Shown here: piece after piece, positions 23,601 through 38,103 of the stretch
How positions within the stretch are numbered: position 1 is the first letter of the stretch
Layout: every line of letters starts with the position of its first letter
DNA from: Thysanoteuthis rhombus
Taxonomy: Eukaryota; Mollusca; Cephalopoda; Oegopsida; Thysanoteuthidae
Reading direction: 5' to 3'
DNA length: 64,000 bases
Assembly (NCBI GenBank): GCA_963457665.1
Contig: OY735207.1
Span: 58,446,113 to 58,510,112, forward strand
Made by a program: the position numbers and the translations under genes
Notes under the pieces: model-generated
Database searches by the model: none
The model's input: the letters and a program-made list of their open reading frames with translations, nothing else
What the model was told of the DNA's origin: nothing

Positions 23601-26132
23601 TGAGGGTTTTTTTTTTGTTTTTGTTACGAAGGAGAAACAAAGTCATCTCAAGATGTGGATTGATGTTTGACAAAAACGGACATCGAGTATAAGTGGAAAA
23701 TTTCAAGAAAAAACTGAAGCTTGCAGGCAGATGTAAGTATCTGCATAAATAATTGTTCACCTGAGTGAATTACTTTATAACAAACAGAAGAAAGCGGCAA
23801 GTATTTACTTGTCAGTTGAGTCTGAAACTTGACATGGAATTTTATGTTTTGGTTTTTGTCTTTAGAGCTTACATAATAGATATTTCGGAGCTCAAGTAAT
23901 TTATTGGGCTCAAATTTGATTTCTTTCAAAAGATGTTTTTCTGTTGCAATTAGGTGGTGTCAATAATATATTTATTCCTCATTAATTTCTATTTTTGATG
24001 TAAGCAATTTAATTCATCCTGGATGATACCAATATGATTTATGTATTAACGTGTTCTTTCTGTTGTGAACTTTCCACTCAATTGCTAATTAGATGTTGAA
24101 AACGGCACACAAAGTTATGCTCCGTTTTTCAAACATCAAATGTTGAACTTCGCGAAGTGGCATCTGGATCACTCTCCGTAAATTGACTAATCACAGAAAA
24201 TAATCATGTAATTTTGATTTGATTAAAACAATAGATGTCAACCGGTGTTGGAAGAAAAAAGACACCTTTTGAAAAGAGTATAATTTTTGTTATGATATAT
24301 GTATAATGAAATGATGATTCACTACACAAACACGTCCTTGTTTCTGCCCTGTTTAGGCTTAGTTAAGCGAATGATTTGTTCCTTTTAGGTCCCTGTTTGA
24401 GACACCATTCGGGGGATTTCTACTCTTCTAAGTGATAGGGTCTTTCTTTTTATTCTACTTGTTTCAGTTTAATGGACACATATCGGTTTGTGGTTACAAA
24501 TAACAAGCCAAGGAGTACGGTGTGAGTTTTGCTTTTTTTCTTTTTTAATAAACACTCATACATGATGCTCCCTGGTTTGTAATTTATTTCTATCAACAGA
24601 TATGCATCCCCATTAAATGATATAAAAATATAACAAGCATTCACCGACCAATAAACTAATACAAACAATATAAAAAAATCTAAATATATTAGTTTTTCAA
24701 CCTTGTCACTTGATTAGTTTTTCAATGAATAATTCAAAATGGCACTTTGCGTGCCATTCACCCAGGAAAAAGTCAAAACTTAATGTAACTTGACCTCTCA
24801 CAAATTGCTACAAAAGCTCTTTTACTTGTATCAAACCCCTGAAGGTACCCTCTTCGACATACGAAAAAGTCTCACCTGGAAATGTGTAATGTATTTTACC
24901 TGCCCCATTGACAGTAATCTATATTGAGAATCTTGCATTGTAGGAAGTGATCAACAGCCACAAGAAAGATTTAGCTCTGGCACTGTAATGGGGTTCTGTG
25001 GGAATTTTTGTGTTCACTAATGGAACTTATTGGAAATATTAGAGGGACCTAGTGTCGAAGTTGGGTAAACATTCAATATCAGCTGCAAGAAAAAAATTTA
25101 TATGGCAATTTTCTATAATCACTTTGGTGCCCTGGTCAGAATTCGTTTCCTTCAAATCTGAACATATTGCATATCGTTGTAAAGAAAATCTCATGCTGAG
25201 TGAAATACGCAGAGGAATCATATGCCCCAGAGCAAAAACTGTCTCTAACAACTAGTTCACAATTTATTTCCATTAAATTCTATCGAAAGAAGAGTGAGGA
25301 AGAATTTGTTAAATTTTGGGTAGATCCAGGAATAGTTCTTCCGATTGAGAGAGATATTCCATTTTTTTCCATACATTTATGCATACTCTGGAAACTGTCT
25401 ATACGATATCTCCTAAATTCCTCAACATTTCCGTGAAACTATATGGAATTGGGCAATAGGCCACGATAAAGATAGTTATTCTAAGGGGTTGAGCCATGCA
25501 GAATTACTTTTGTCGGTAGAGGTATTCGCTCCCTGAGTGTTTCATTGTTTTATATGGGGTTAAGTTCGTTTACGGAGTCACAAGGCTACATGAGAGCAAG
25601 GTCATCATACGAAACTATTTCCTAAAGACATTTATAAGACAAAAATACAAAAAATGTCATACCACGTTGGTGGTACCATTTAGAGTATTTGTTCCTGAAT
25701 CCTAACTTCTAGGTTAGTGGTGTTTAGGTCCTAGTCTGTTGTTGGATGTCTTGTACATTAAACTTCGCTTGTTATGTGCCTCTTATTCAGTTGATCTTGT
25801 GTCTTTGTCATTGCCTGACCTGTTATCGGACTTTTGATACTGATAATTAATCTGTCGACGATAAGTTATAGGCCTATTATGAGGACACTATATCGCTCTG
25901 TCAATTCAGAATTATCTTTAACTTCCAGGGAAGAACCGTATGCGCTGCCCCTGCTTCCTACAGCAGATGGTTGCATATTTGCGACAATACAAGCATTCAG
26001 TGTTTGGCTTCAGGAGGAATCTATGATATCCCTCGAATATTGATGCAATACAATTTTTTCAGTTGTACTCAATTATTCTTTAATTCAGTGGCTATCATTA
26101 CAAAGTGTGCTTGTCATTTTCTATCCAATTAT
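23601..26132. other. Non-coding stretch, nothing recognised
   Basis: AT-rich, few repeats visible. Several frames of 60-90 residues occur on both strands with no similarity that I can name. Confidence 0.45.
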
Positions 26133-26421
26133 GAAACGCCTACGTACGACCGTTCAACTGGGGAACATCTGCATCTGAACGTTCATATGTTAAAAACCTC
26201 TGCAGGTGATCGTTCAATTGTGAAACTTTTACATATGACCGTTCGATTGGGAAACATTCACAAACGACTGTTTCATGAAGGAACATCTGCATGTCAATGT
26301 TCAATAGAGAAACATCCATTTATGACTGGTCGATCTGTAATCATCTTCATGTGAATGTTCAATTGTGAATGATCTACTTATGTCCGTTCATTTGAGAAGC
26401 ATCTACATTTTGATTTCATGG
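26133..26421 (+). repeat. Diverged 29-bp tandem array, about ten units
   Basis: The anchor GTTCAAT (with variants) recurs at 26152, 26181, 26212, 26241, 26270, 26299, 26328, 26357 and 26386, i.e. every 29 bp with one 31-bp step. A typical unit reads GAAACATCTGCATATGACC followed by GTTCAATTG. Units with GGAACATCTGCAT alternate in part with units having TACATATGACC, hinting at a 58-bp higher-order repeat. It lies in a 127-residue open frame (25971-26354), but 29 is not a multiple of 3, so the frame does not repeat a peptide. Confidence 0.9.
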
Positions 26422-27332
26422 AATGAACGAATGGAACAGCAAATCATAGATCAGATGCAGAAGGCAATAAGAACAATGATAATATTAAAACATCGACTAT
26501 TCAAAAATAGTTCAAGAACACAAACATCACTGGGCGATCTGTTTTGTGTGGAAGAATTTGCCTTTCGAAGATGGAACTTCACAGTAGATATTAATTGCCT
26601 TTTTTGACAATCATAATTGCTGATATTGATTTTTTTCAAAATTTTATCGTATCATTCTATCTAATTTCATTGCTCGGTGACATTTCATCGAATAAGCTTT
26701 CGTCGATATACTATCAGTCAACGACCGGTTCAACAAAAATCTTTTACCAGAATGAAGTTTCGTCAGCTTGGCCTACAGCCACAAATCGCACTTTTTTTTG
26801 GATTTTTCGCCCTTTTGAATCAGCTTTTTTATTTTCTCAAATATGTCTATTTATATAGAAATAGATAATAGATAACTTTATCTTGATTTATAGTAAATCT
26901 TAGGTGTTTTTTTTTTTTCAATTCAATTTTACTCCAGTCTCCTTCCGTTGACAATGTTAAAATATAACCCCGCCCAAAAATAAAATTTCTCAAAGACAAT
27001 TACATTTCATATGTTAAACAGCGTTGAAAGTTCACGTTGATAAAACAAATATCATAAAATCGTATCCAACGGCCATTGGCGAAACTTTACACAGATTCTA
27101 TCACCACTGCAAACCATATATTCGGATGCATCTTTCTGTCTTCCCTTTTGACTGTCCGTCTGTCTACTCATTTTGTGAGAGGGCGTTCAATAGAGTACGA
27201 AAAAAGTGATTAAATTATCTTGCATGGGTACGCCCCAATACTTGAAAATTTCTTCCATCAGTTTCCCTAGAAATTTCATCGAAACCTATTTAGAACTTCT
27301 TAAGGAATCTTGTTGACACTTATCAGTGCAAA
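26422..27332. other. Non-coding stretch, nothing recognised
   Basis: AT-rich with a T-run near 26909-26918. No gene or known repeat seen. Confidence 0.4.
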
Positions 27333-27792
27333 ATCATCATCATCGTTATCATCATCATCATCATCATCAGCCTTTTAACGTCCGTCGTTGGACATAGAGC
27401 TTCCCTAGGATTTGACACATTTCTCTATCATGGGCTCGTGGAGCCAGTATTTTCTAGATTTGCCTAGTTCATCTCTTCATCTTGTATTTTGTCGGCCTTG
27501 ATCGTGTATGTTATCTCTGGAGATTCATGTTGTCAGTAGAGATGTCCATTGGTTGTCCGTCATCCTTGCAATGTGGCCTGCCCATTGCTTTCTAAGTTTA
27601 TCAATAGTTTATATGATGTCTCGAACTCCCATTTTCTTTCTGATATACTGTGCTATCTCGTGATCTCTCCATGTAGGGTTAAACAAGATTCCCCAATGCA
27701 CGTGTTGCATGTTTCTCAGTTTTGGGGTCCGTCTCTTGGTTAGGTTCCATCTTTCAGCTCCAAAAGTGACTATCGGGAGAATGCATAGGTTT
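27333..27792 (-). mobile_element. RTE LINE 3' fragment
   Basis: The 3' tail is (ATC)n at about 27333-27369. Following sequence such as CAGCCTTTTAACGTCCGTCG and TGCACGTGTTGCATG is shared with the other minus-strand RTE copies. Read on the minus strand it covers the last ~150 residues of the RTE protein, with frameshifts, up to about the LPIVTFGAE block. Confidence 0.85.
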
Positions 27793-27959
27793 TATGCTTT
27801 TTAGCGTATACGTAAAGGTATAACAAGACAAAAAAAGTGGGAAAATCATCTCTCAATCCACTTAAGAATCTTCTTTCACGCGCTGTTAATCCTTTCACAA
27901 AATGTGATTGAAATTCATTGAGCTCTATTTGTGATATTGTGCGGACAGATAGACCGACT

Positions 27960-28110
27960 GAAAGGCAGGAAGACAAAACCCAATACATACATTTCTCTAG
28001 CTTCGTTGACAGAGGTTATTACCACCACCATTGACGGAAAGGCAGGAAGACGAAACCCAGTACATACATTTCCAGCTTCGTTGACAGAGGTTGTTACCAC
28101 CACCACCACG
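27960..28110 (+). repeat. Recent 77-bp tandem duplication
   Basis: Two adjacent copies starting at 27961 and 28038 share AAAGGCAGGAAGAC, AAACCCA.TACATACATTT, AGCTTCGTTGACAGAGGTT and TTACCACCACCA. The only indel is 2 bp. The match is much closer than for any other repeat here, so the event is young. It gives a partly repeated peptide in an 86-residue frame (27931-28191). Confidence 0.9.
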
Positions 28111-29242
28111 CCGGAGTCCACATCACATAACAGCGGAAAGTCCCTGCTTGTCTACGTGATATCTCCAGAAGTCCTCAATAAATTCCGATAAAGTTTCGGA
28201 GAAGGTTGGGTAATGGGCTACCAAAGAAATGGTAAAAAAAAATAGAGTTGATCTATCCTCGATTACTTCTCCTGACAATGGTATTGGCAAAGGTAGGTAC
28301 TTTTTGAATGTTATTCTAGTCTGGTGTTTTTTAGTTGACTTTTTTCCTTCACAACTAAACTTTTTTTCCTATTATTCTCACTAACATTTGCAGCAAACGT
28401 TCAATACGTTAATTTATTCCATTCCTCCGGAATTCAATTTCGTTTTTCAATTGTGAATTTTCTTATGATCATTTTCTCTTCGTAAACACTCCTTCCTTTC
28501 TTTTACTTTCGTTTTATTTCAGGCAATTTTCCGGAGTCTTTCACTAAATAACCCCTTCTAGTACTTTAGCGATAATGATAACATTTCAAACGACTCCTAT
28601 TCAAAAAAAATCACTGACACCCCGCGGTTATTACCATTTTTTCATCGGCTTCAAAAATAAAATCAAACATCCTTTTTTTCTTTTTCTTCCGACCATTCAG
28701 AAAAAAAGACTTTGATATGTAGACGCATACACCAATATTTAAGAATCAAGTTTTTTTTTCAAGGAAGGGGGGTGTTTTGTTTTTCACATGATCGATAGCA
28801 ATGTTGAAAGTGGAAGTTTTACTGTTTTAGTTTCATTTTTTTATATGAATTGAATGCAAATGATAATATTATTCGATCTTATCAGAGTTTTCTTGAGTCC
28901 TTTACAGTAAAGGCGTTAACCAAAGAAGTTGTACTAATTTTCAAATACGATTTCCAATTTGGACATAGTTGCGGTTAACACCAACAAAGCATTTCTACGG
29001 ACCATTATTACAACGAATTTGTTCAATGCGTTTAGGTCTGGAAATATGAATACCAATCATGAATCTTGGAACCCCGAATCTATTCATGCTAATAAATGAC
29101 TATGACATCTGTGTCGAATAACCCACGAACAAAACTAATAAATGTAATACCAGCAGCGATTACAACACCTCCTGAAGAACCAAAGAAGGTTTGAAAGTTT
29201 TTTAAAATTGGTCTCACATAAACTGAATGAAATTCTCCATGG
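28111..29242. other. Non-coding stretch, nothing recognised
   Basis: T-rich in places (28330-28380, 28670-28690). No coding or repeat signal recognised. Confidence 0.4.
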
Positions 29243-29848
<606 letters not shown>

Positions 29849-29851
29849 CAT

Positions 29852-29943
29852 TATATATATATATATATATTTATATATGTGTGTGCGTGTGTGTATGTGT
29901 CTGTGTGCATGTGTGTGCACGCGTGTGTGCATGTGTGTGTGTT
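29852..29943. repeat. (TA)n(TG)n microsatellite
   Basis: TA tract followed by imperfect TG/CG tract, abutting the 5' end of the RTE fragment. Confidence 0.95.
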
Positions 29944-30202
29944 TTCACCCTAAATTTTCATCACATTTATTCTTGGTCTGTCTCTGCTCTATTTGTTCCT
30001 TTCAACGCGATAGATGTGTTACTAAAAAATGGATGTATGATCCGACTGAATGATTATAAATTACTGCATAATTTATCGGAACTTACCTGAAACGAACTCG
30101 TGTCAATACACGGTTAATATGACACTTGGCATGGACAACGTAATTAGAATTTAAAAAATTGAAGATAATTAGAGATTCCTGCTGCAGCCCTATTTTTGAA
30201 GT

Positions 30203-30283
30203 GGCAGTTTGGCCCAATGGTGAGAGCAACGCCGAGTTGAAACAGCTACCGTATTGGTCGCAGGTTCAATTCGTGCAGCAGCC
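30203..30283 (+). mobile_element. SINE-1: 81-nt tRNA-like head
   Basis: GGCAGTT at the start pairs with GCAGCC at the end. A perfect A box TGGCCCAATGG is followed by GAGAGC, and a B box GGTTCAATTCG lies near the end. The same 81-nt layout recurs at 60152-60232, and both are followed by CCCCATTTTCTT. The shared 3' flank argues for a SINE rather than two independent tRNA genes. The anticodon arm is not convincing. Confidence 0.6.
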
Positions 30284-30478
30284 CCATTTTCTTCAATAGC
30301 AACTATACAGTTATCAAGATATGTAATCTAAACAATTTTAGCCATTTGGGGGCCAGTTATTGAGAATTCTAGCCAATTTTAGCGATTTTTTGATAAAGGG
30401 TAGTGCTATCGTCTTTTTGCCTCATCACACTCCTGAAACACATACAAAACCTCCCCAAAATAGCATCTCCTAACGAGT

Positions 30479-30705
30479 ATTCGCATATGGGATGTTCTGG
30501 ATCGTGATGTCAAGCAGTTGTCTAACATTTTGCAATATCACCAGCCCGTCGCTATTTGTGTTTTCTTATAGTTTTACACGTTATCTATGACTCTTGTCTT
30601 TTTTCTAATATAATGTGCTCACCTGCAATCTTTCCATACGAGATTGAGTACTATTCCCTACTGTGTACCTTGCATGGTTCTCAGCTTGAGGGGCAATCAT
30701 TTGAA
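30479..30705 (-). mobile_element. RTE LINE internal fragment
   Basis: Matches the minus-strand RTE pattern from GGATCGTGATGTCAAGCAG through ACCAGCCCGTCGCTATTTG and TGACTCTTGTCTTTT to CCTTGCATGGTTCTCAGC. Neither the GAT tail nor the upstream part remains. Confidence 0.8.
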
Positions 30706-30959
30706 ACGAGCCAATTATCTCCATTTAAAGATGAATTTTTAATGGCAAACTCAAAACTAGCTGTTCACGCTGAGACAAAATATAAATATTTCATTCACTC
30801 TAGCTGTTTTATGATTTATTGAGATAAACAAGATTCCGATATAAATAATGGCGTAAATGGGCGAAATTCGATTATTCGTGTGGAACATACTTATCTTTGT
30901 TTCCTATACACATTAGATAAGTATCTTTCGATTTCTTTCCCTCAGTTTCTCTTGTTTCT

Positions 30960-31435
30960 TCTTAGAAACCGTGAAGCAGAACTGTCACAAAAACTTTCAA
31001 CATGGGTTTTTCAGTTTTTAAGTGGGTCTGACTGACAGGCTGTCTACCTATGTTCGTATTGCGCACACGAAATATAACAATGGATCAAAAAGGATGAAAA
31101 TCCCAGCATTCACTTCTTGTGTAAATAAAAAGAAACGTGTATTTTGTTTATTTTTATTTCCGATTCACCCATCCAAAAAACTTTTTTAGTCGGATGATCA
31201 TTTTGCAATGTAAGTCTTTGCTGAATTGATCCCTTATATTGTGTCCAGCAGCATTCATGCATGTTTTTTTGAAGATTCATATTTTTTTGTGATCATTGCC
31301 CAACGAAAGGGTACAGAAAATCTTCTATTCATTCTTCGAACTAGCCTTCCCATTTAATAATTTACCTTTCCAAAACGGCATAGTGCCAAAAGACACAGGT
31401 TACATACCATGTTTAGGGTGATGGATTAAACAAAA
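30960..31435 (+). repeat. Family A copy, near full-length
   Basis: It begins GAAACCGTGAAGCAGAACTG, continues TTTTTCAGTTTTTAAGTGGG, TCTGACTGACAGGCTGTC, GCGCACACGAAATATAACAA, TTTGCTGAATTGATCCC and ends AGTGCCAAAAGACACAGGTT. This copy defines the 5' half of the family. Confidence 0.7.
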
Positions 31436-31749
31436 ATGGACTAAAATGTTGTCTCGATTGAAAACTAATTTTTTTTGTCTTTTGTTGGGCAGTGAACGTT
31501 AAAAAATCAAAATTCTTAAGGAGAAAAGTGATGGCTCCCGGGTACAAACTACGGGTCCACGTTTGAATAAAATCACAATACCCCGTTTCAATACTCTTGG
31601 GGGCTCATTTGAAAGATTACTTTTTTTTAATTATGAGGTGTACATGTTCGAATTCTCAGTCCTCCAGCGTCATTATTGTAAGCAGTACTCGCTATAAATT
31701 CATGTATAGGTACGTAGACATCCAAGTAGAAACATCTAGAACCTCAACA

Positions 31750-31905
31750 AACGTATGTTGGCAGTTTTAATGACAGTTTACGTTGACGGTCTTTAATTAA
31801 ATGTGACTCTTTAAGAGGGTCAGTTTTTTGTTTGAATGTCGCTTCACAGCGTCATCTATAAATCATGTTTGATGCGGCAGTTTCAATATCCATGATTAAC
31901 CAGTA
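31750..31905 (-). repeat. Family A 5' fragment, minus strand
   Basis: The minus strand reads AAGACCGTCAACGTAAACTG, TCATTAAAACTGCCAACAT, as at the 5' end of other family A copies, preceded by sequence that may extend the family upstream. Confidence 0.5.
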
Positions 31906-31920
31906 GAAATAAATTGATTC

Positions 31921-32012
31921 ACGTTTTCTTTTTTCTTTGTTTTTTTTGTTTTTTTTTTTGTTTTTGTTTTTTTTCAATGTTTGTTTTTTTGTTTTTGTTT
32001 TGTTTTTTTTTG
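31921..32012. repeat. Poly-T-rich tract
   Basis: Long T-runs separated by single G, C or A bases. Strong strand asymmetry; could be the poly(A) end of a minus-strand insertion, though no element body is recognised next to it. Confidence 0.85.
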
Positions 32013-32354
32013 CGAACGTACTACTTCATTCGATTTTATTGTACTATTTCGGCTCTGCTGGTCGATGTCATTTCCAAAATTAATTACAAAACTGTTACAT
32101 GTCTCTTTGTTAAGAATTGTTCCAGCTAGTCACGTGATTTGCCATTGCCTAGTTACTCTTTTCATGAGAGGTATACAAGATCGCATTCTTATAAATTTCT
32201 CGTCATCTCGATTCATGCCTTTCTTTTCTCCTCTAATTGTACTCAAAGTGTCTCCCCAAACATTCTTTTTCTGCAAACCAACTAGGCCTTAATATTACCA
32301 ATAGAAAACAAAAAGAGTGGTACATTTGCTGAAAAATAGAAAAAATTAAAAAAA

Positions 32355-32356
<2 letters not shown>

Positions 32357-32402
<46 letters not shown>
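32357..32402. repeat. (TA)n microsatellite
   Basis: Pure TA run after an A-rich tract. Confidence 0.97.
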
Positions 32403-32404
<2 letters not shown>

Positions 32405-33810
32405 TTGATGTGCACGGCTGCAACACTCGGGAAACTAAATTAAGCAACAAAATTCAAGAGAGTCGAGAACACTTTATTACAAGGAATTCCTCTAATAATT
32501 GAGTATACTCTAAGCTGTGCGTTAGGGCAGAAGTATCCATTAGGTGGACTTGCAACCTGCCAGAGTGGTTGCCATAAAAAAAACTTGCAATAATTTTTAA
32601 AATCCTGGTCTTGACCAGACTTGAAACTTGCAGGGATCAACTAGTAGACACAAGTAACTGAAGCCAAGACTTTGTCATATAATCATAAATACAGTAATAA
32701 AAACATAATACAGTTACTGTTTTGAAATTAAAAACATTGATTTTTGAAGTCACACATTATCATGCTGCAACACTTAAATGATGAGAAATGTTACCCTGTA
32801 GCGATTAAAGATTAGTGATGCAAAACTAAATACTGGGGGGGGGTAGTCGGTCGTTAGAGTTTGTTCAATTTCTGCAGGGGCATTCGATGGAAAAAACTTT
32901 TTTGTCTTTCCAGTTTAATGCAAAAGTCAAAACGTTGAATGGTTAACGTTTTGTTCATCTGCGACTTTTTGAGTCGTTCTTCGAAGGTCTGCCCAAAATA
33001 TAGCCTTAAATTTGATGACGTCAATCACAGATGCACATACATACCTTCAAAATCCTCATCTTTGTTTCAATTTTTGGAACCAATTGAGAGCTGTATGTTT
33101 TCTTAAGGTCCCTGGCCGAAGATGTGTTTCATATTACAAGCAGTTTCCAAAGCTTTACGTCACATTTTGAACACTTACAACTAATTTCCATCTTTGATTT
33201 GATAGCATCAAATAATCAAGAATAAATATATAAAAGGAAAATGTTAATTTTTATCAAATCAAGCAAAGTTCTCATCTAAAAATGGTATATCACAAGTAAT
33301 TATGTACGATAGTCTTTTTAAAAAAGGCATTGAAGTCTGAAATAACAAAAACCGCAATTATTTTTGCACCATATAGGATGATACAATATCAAAGTGTAAG
33401 CACATTTATTGGTAAGTTAATCAGATTATCAATGACTGTATCTGTTCTTTATCTATTTATTTCTACTTCTACTAATGAAGTTTCTTTTACTAACACCCAC
33501 TTCAATCGGCTCAATGTCTTTCCCCAACTTATCACCTAGGTAAAAGTCTGGTTTATCGAAGTTGACTGATATACAACTATTGATTAGTGTATTCATACTT
33601 CCCCTACATATCTCGTATGTAAAAAATATCATCATATTTTCTATCATTGTTTAAACACTTTTTATCATGGTAGATGAAGCAATCAAAAAATCTACTCTGA
33701 TTTAGAAATTATCATTAGAATAGTTCTGATAAGCTGAGTTCCGGCAAGAAGGATGCAACATCATAGTTTTCAACAATCTCAGTTTTGACTTAATGAGAGT
33801 TCACCGACGC
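32403..33810. other. Non-coding stretch, nothing recognised
   Basis: AT-rich. A nine-G run lies at about 32835-32843. No coding signal or shared repeat recognised. Confidence 0.4.
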
Positions 33811-33870
33811 AGCTGACCAGTGAAATTGGTTTGCTTGGTTAGATGGGTGGGTTCAATCCTGGAGTCCCCG
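33811..33870 (+). mobile_element. Possible tRNA-like SINE remnant
   Basis: A good B-box-like GTGGGTTCAATCCTG at about 33847, with a weak A-box-like TTGGTTTGCTTGG before it. Only one copy is seen, so the call is tentative. Confidence 0.3.
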
Positions 33871-34147
33871 TGGATGAGCCTAAATCTTTGTGGCCCTGAG
33901 ATACGGTTGGCATTTATGAGTGGTCAATAATAAGCCATTGGTCACATGTTGAAATACTGGATGTTCAAGTCATAAATTTTGTCTTAAGTGGCCCTGGTAT
34001 TTTGAGCTTGCCAGCCAATACCAGCCAGCTAGATGCAGAGAGAGATACACCCCAGGGAGACGTTAGGGACAGGAATGGATATGGAGTGAGAATGTAGCCA
34101 TAGTAAGTAATAAAACCAGTGGCTTCACATGTGCTAACATACCTGAG

Positions 34148-36414
<2,267 letters not shown>

Positions 36415-36752
36415 GTGGAAGATTGACCCTCGAAATGAGAAGTATGGGAGAATCATGTCCAACTTCACATGAAGAGATCATAAGACAGCACAGTATATCA
36501 GAGAAAAGACATGAGTCTAAGATATCATAGAAACCAAAATGGCTATGGTTTGGACATGTTGCAAGACTGTCAGACAACTAATCGACATCACAACTCACAG
36601 CATGGACTCCAAGAGATTATAAGCGAAATTATGGCCGAAAGAAAAAAAAAGGCGTGACGAAAGTACAAGCTCACTGATGCCCATGATAGAGAGGTTTTGG
36701 GGATCTTGGGGAAGGTTCATGTCCACCAATGGACACTAAAAAGCTGATGATA
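36415..36752 (+). mobile_element. RTE LINE 3' fragment
   Basis: Plus-strand match to the RTE 3' part: TGAAGAGATCATAAGACAGC, ACAGTATATCAGAGAAAAG, CCAAGAGATTATAAGCG, GCCCATGATAGAGAGG and a short GCTGATGATATG tail. Several indels. Confidence 0.85.
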
Positions 36753-38010
36753 TGTATTATATAAACAGTATTCGACGTTGTTGCAATTCTAACACCTTTT
36801 TGTTCCTGAAATAATAGTTCAGACAATACGGGTTTTATTGTTTTTTTTTTATCCATTATAGACAACACCTTACCGTATGAATTTTTTTTTTTAAACAAGG
36901 GGGGCAGGAAATTCCTTGACAAAAGGTGGTGCAAAGAAGGTGGGGAAATAGCAAAGGAGGAATTGAAAGAAACGGAAAAGGAAAGAGATGTACGTCTCCA
37001 GAATGAGTGTGAAAGGTCAACAAAGGTGGAGAATATATTGAACATCCACAGAGCAAGAAGGCAATATAATTTCTATAGATAAGAAGTCACTTCACAGCAA
37101 GCTTAACAGTGGCCCTCAAGCGAGTTAATAACAATAGTTTGGCATATTTCATCTAATGAAAATAAAAAGGATAAAGCATAAATGCATTCTGCTTGTCCCA
37201 CCAAAATCCTCGAGGCAGGTGGTTACAGATAATGACTATACTTTGTTGCGAACGCTGTTTTTCGAGAAAAAAAAGGAAAAGACCTTTTGTTATTTTCCAA
37301 AACCCGTAATTTTCTGAGGAAACAAACAAGTCAATAGGATATTTGAAATCTATTTCTTGTTCCCCAAACACGCAACAATATTTTCTTGAATCTTTTCTGA
37401 CAATAAAATCGATAACTCTGATTTCGAATCATAGCATATCCTTTTTTTTCTGGAGAAGATTTAAAAAGTAAAATACTGTTCATAATTTGACATTGCATGT
37501 ATTGTCATATCAGAGGCATCTTTTATATTAAAATAGAACGGTATGTGTGCGTATTTGTGTGTCCGCGTGTGGCTCTTCACTCTCATAATCATGCGTCACA
37601 GAAAAAAACAAAGGCATATTCGAAATTGGCGTGTCTCAATTTACCTACGACCAATATCTTAGAATCGAATTTTGCAAAAAAAAGGGATGCGTCAATTATT
37701 ATAGGGTCTGAATCTGCACTTACATGGGGAAGAAACTAGTGACAGCAACAATACACTAGTTGTTAAAAACAAGATGAACATAATCGGCTGACTTTGGCAA
37801 AAATTTTTATTTTGTGTTCATTTGGGGTTTTTGTCTTTCAATTTCATGGGCTTTCAATCTTTCAGACGTTCAAACCTCTGGAAAATAGTCAGTGGAAAAA
37901 ATAAGCTGAAGGTTTTCGTTTTACATTTCCAAAATATCGATAAAATATCACTTGCTTTCCAGTGTTATCAGATGGAGGGGTTGTTTTTTCGTTTCCTGGC
38001 CCGAACTGAG

Positions 38011-38013
<3 letters not shown>
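36753..38013. other. Non-coding stretch, nothing recognised
   Basis: A G-run block near 36899-36905 and poly-T/A runs near 36840-36893. Nothing else recognised. Confidence 0.4.

Positions 38014-38100
<87 letters not shown>
38014..38100. repeat. (TA)n microsatellite, about 43 units
   Basis: Among the longest uninterrupted TA runs of the window. Confidence 0.98.

Positions 38101-38103
<3 letters not shown>

Noticed and set aside
25971-26354. 127-residue frame over the 29-bp array, with short TGEHL-like motifs recalling zinc-finger linkers
   Set aside because: C2H2 fingers repeat every 84 bp and keep Cys/His spacing. Here the period is 29 bp, the frame shifts at each unit and no Cys/His pattern exists.
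26133-26421. CRISPR-like regular spacing
   Set aside because: There are no unique spacers between identical repeats; whole units are related, and the context is eukaryotic.
27931-28191. 86-residue frame with an internal peptide repeat
   Set aside because: The repeat comes from a recent 77-bp DNA duplication whose frame changes between units; both strands are open, so the frame is not evidence of coding.
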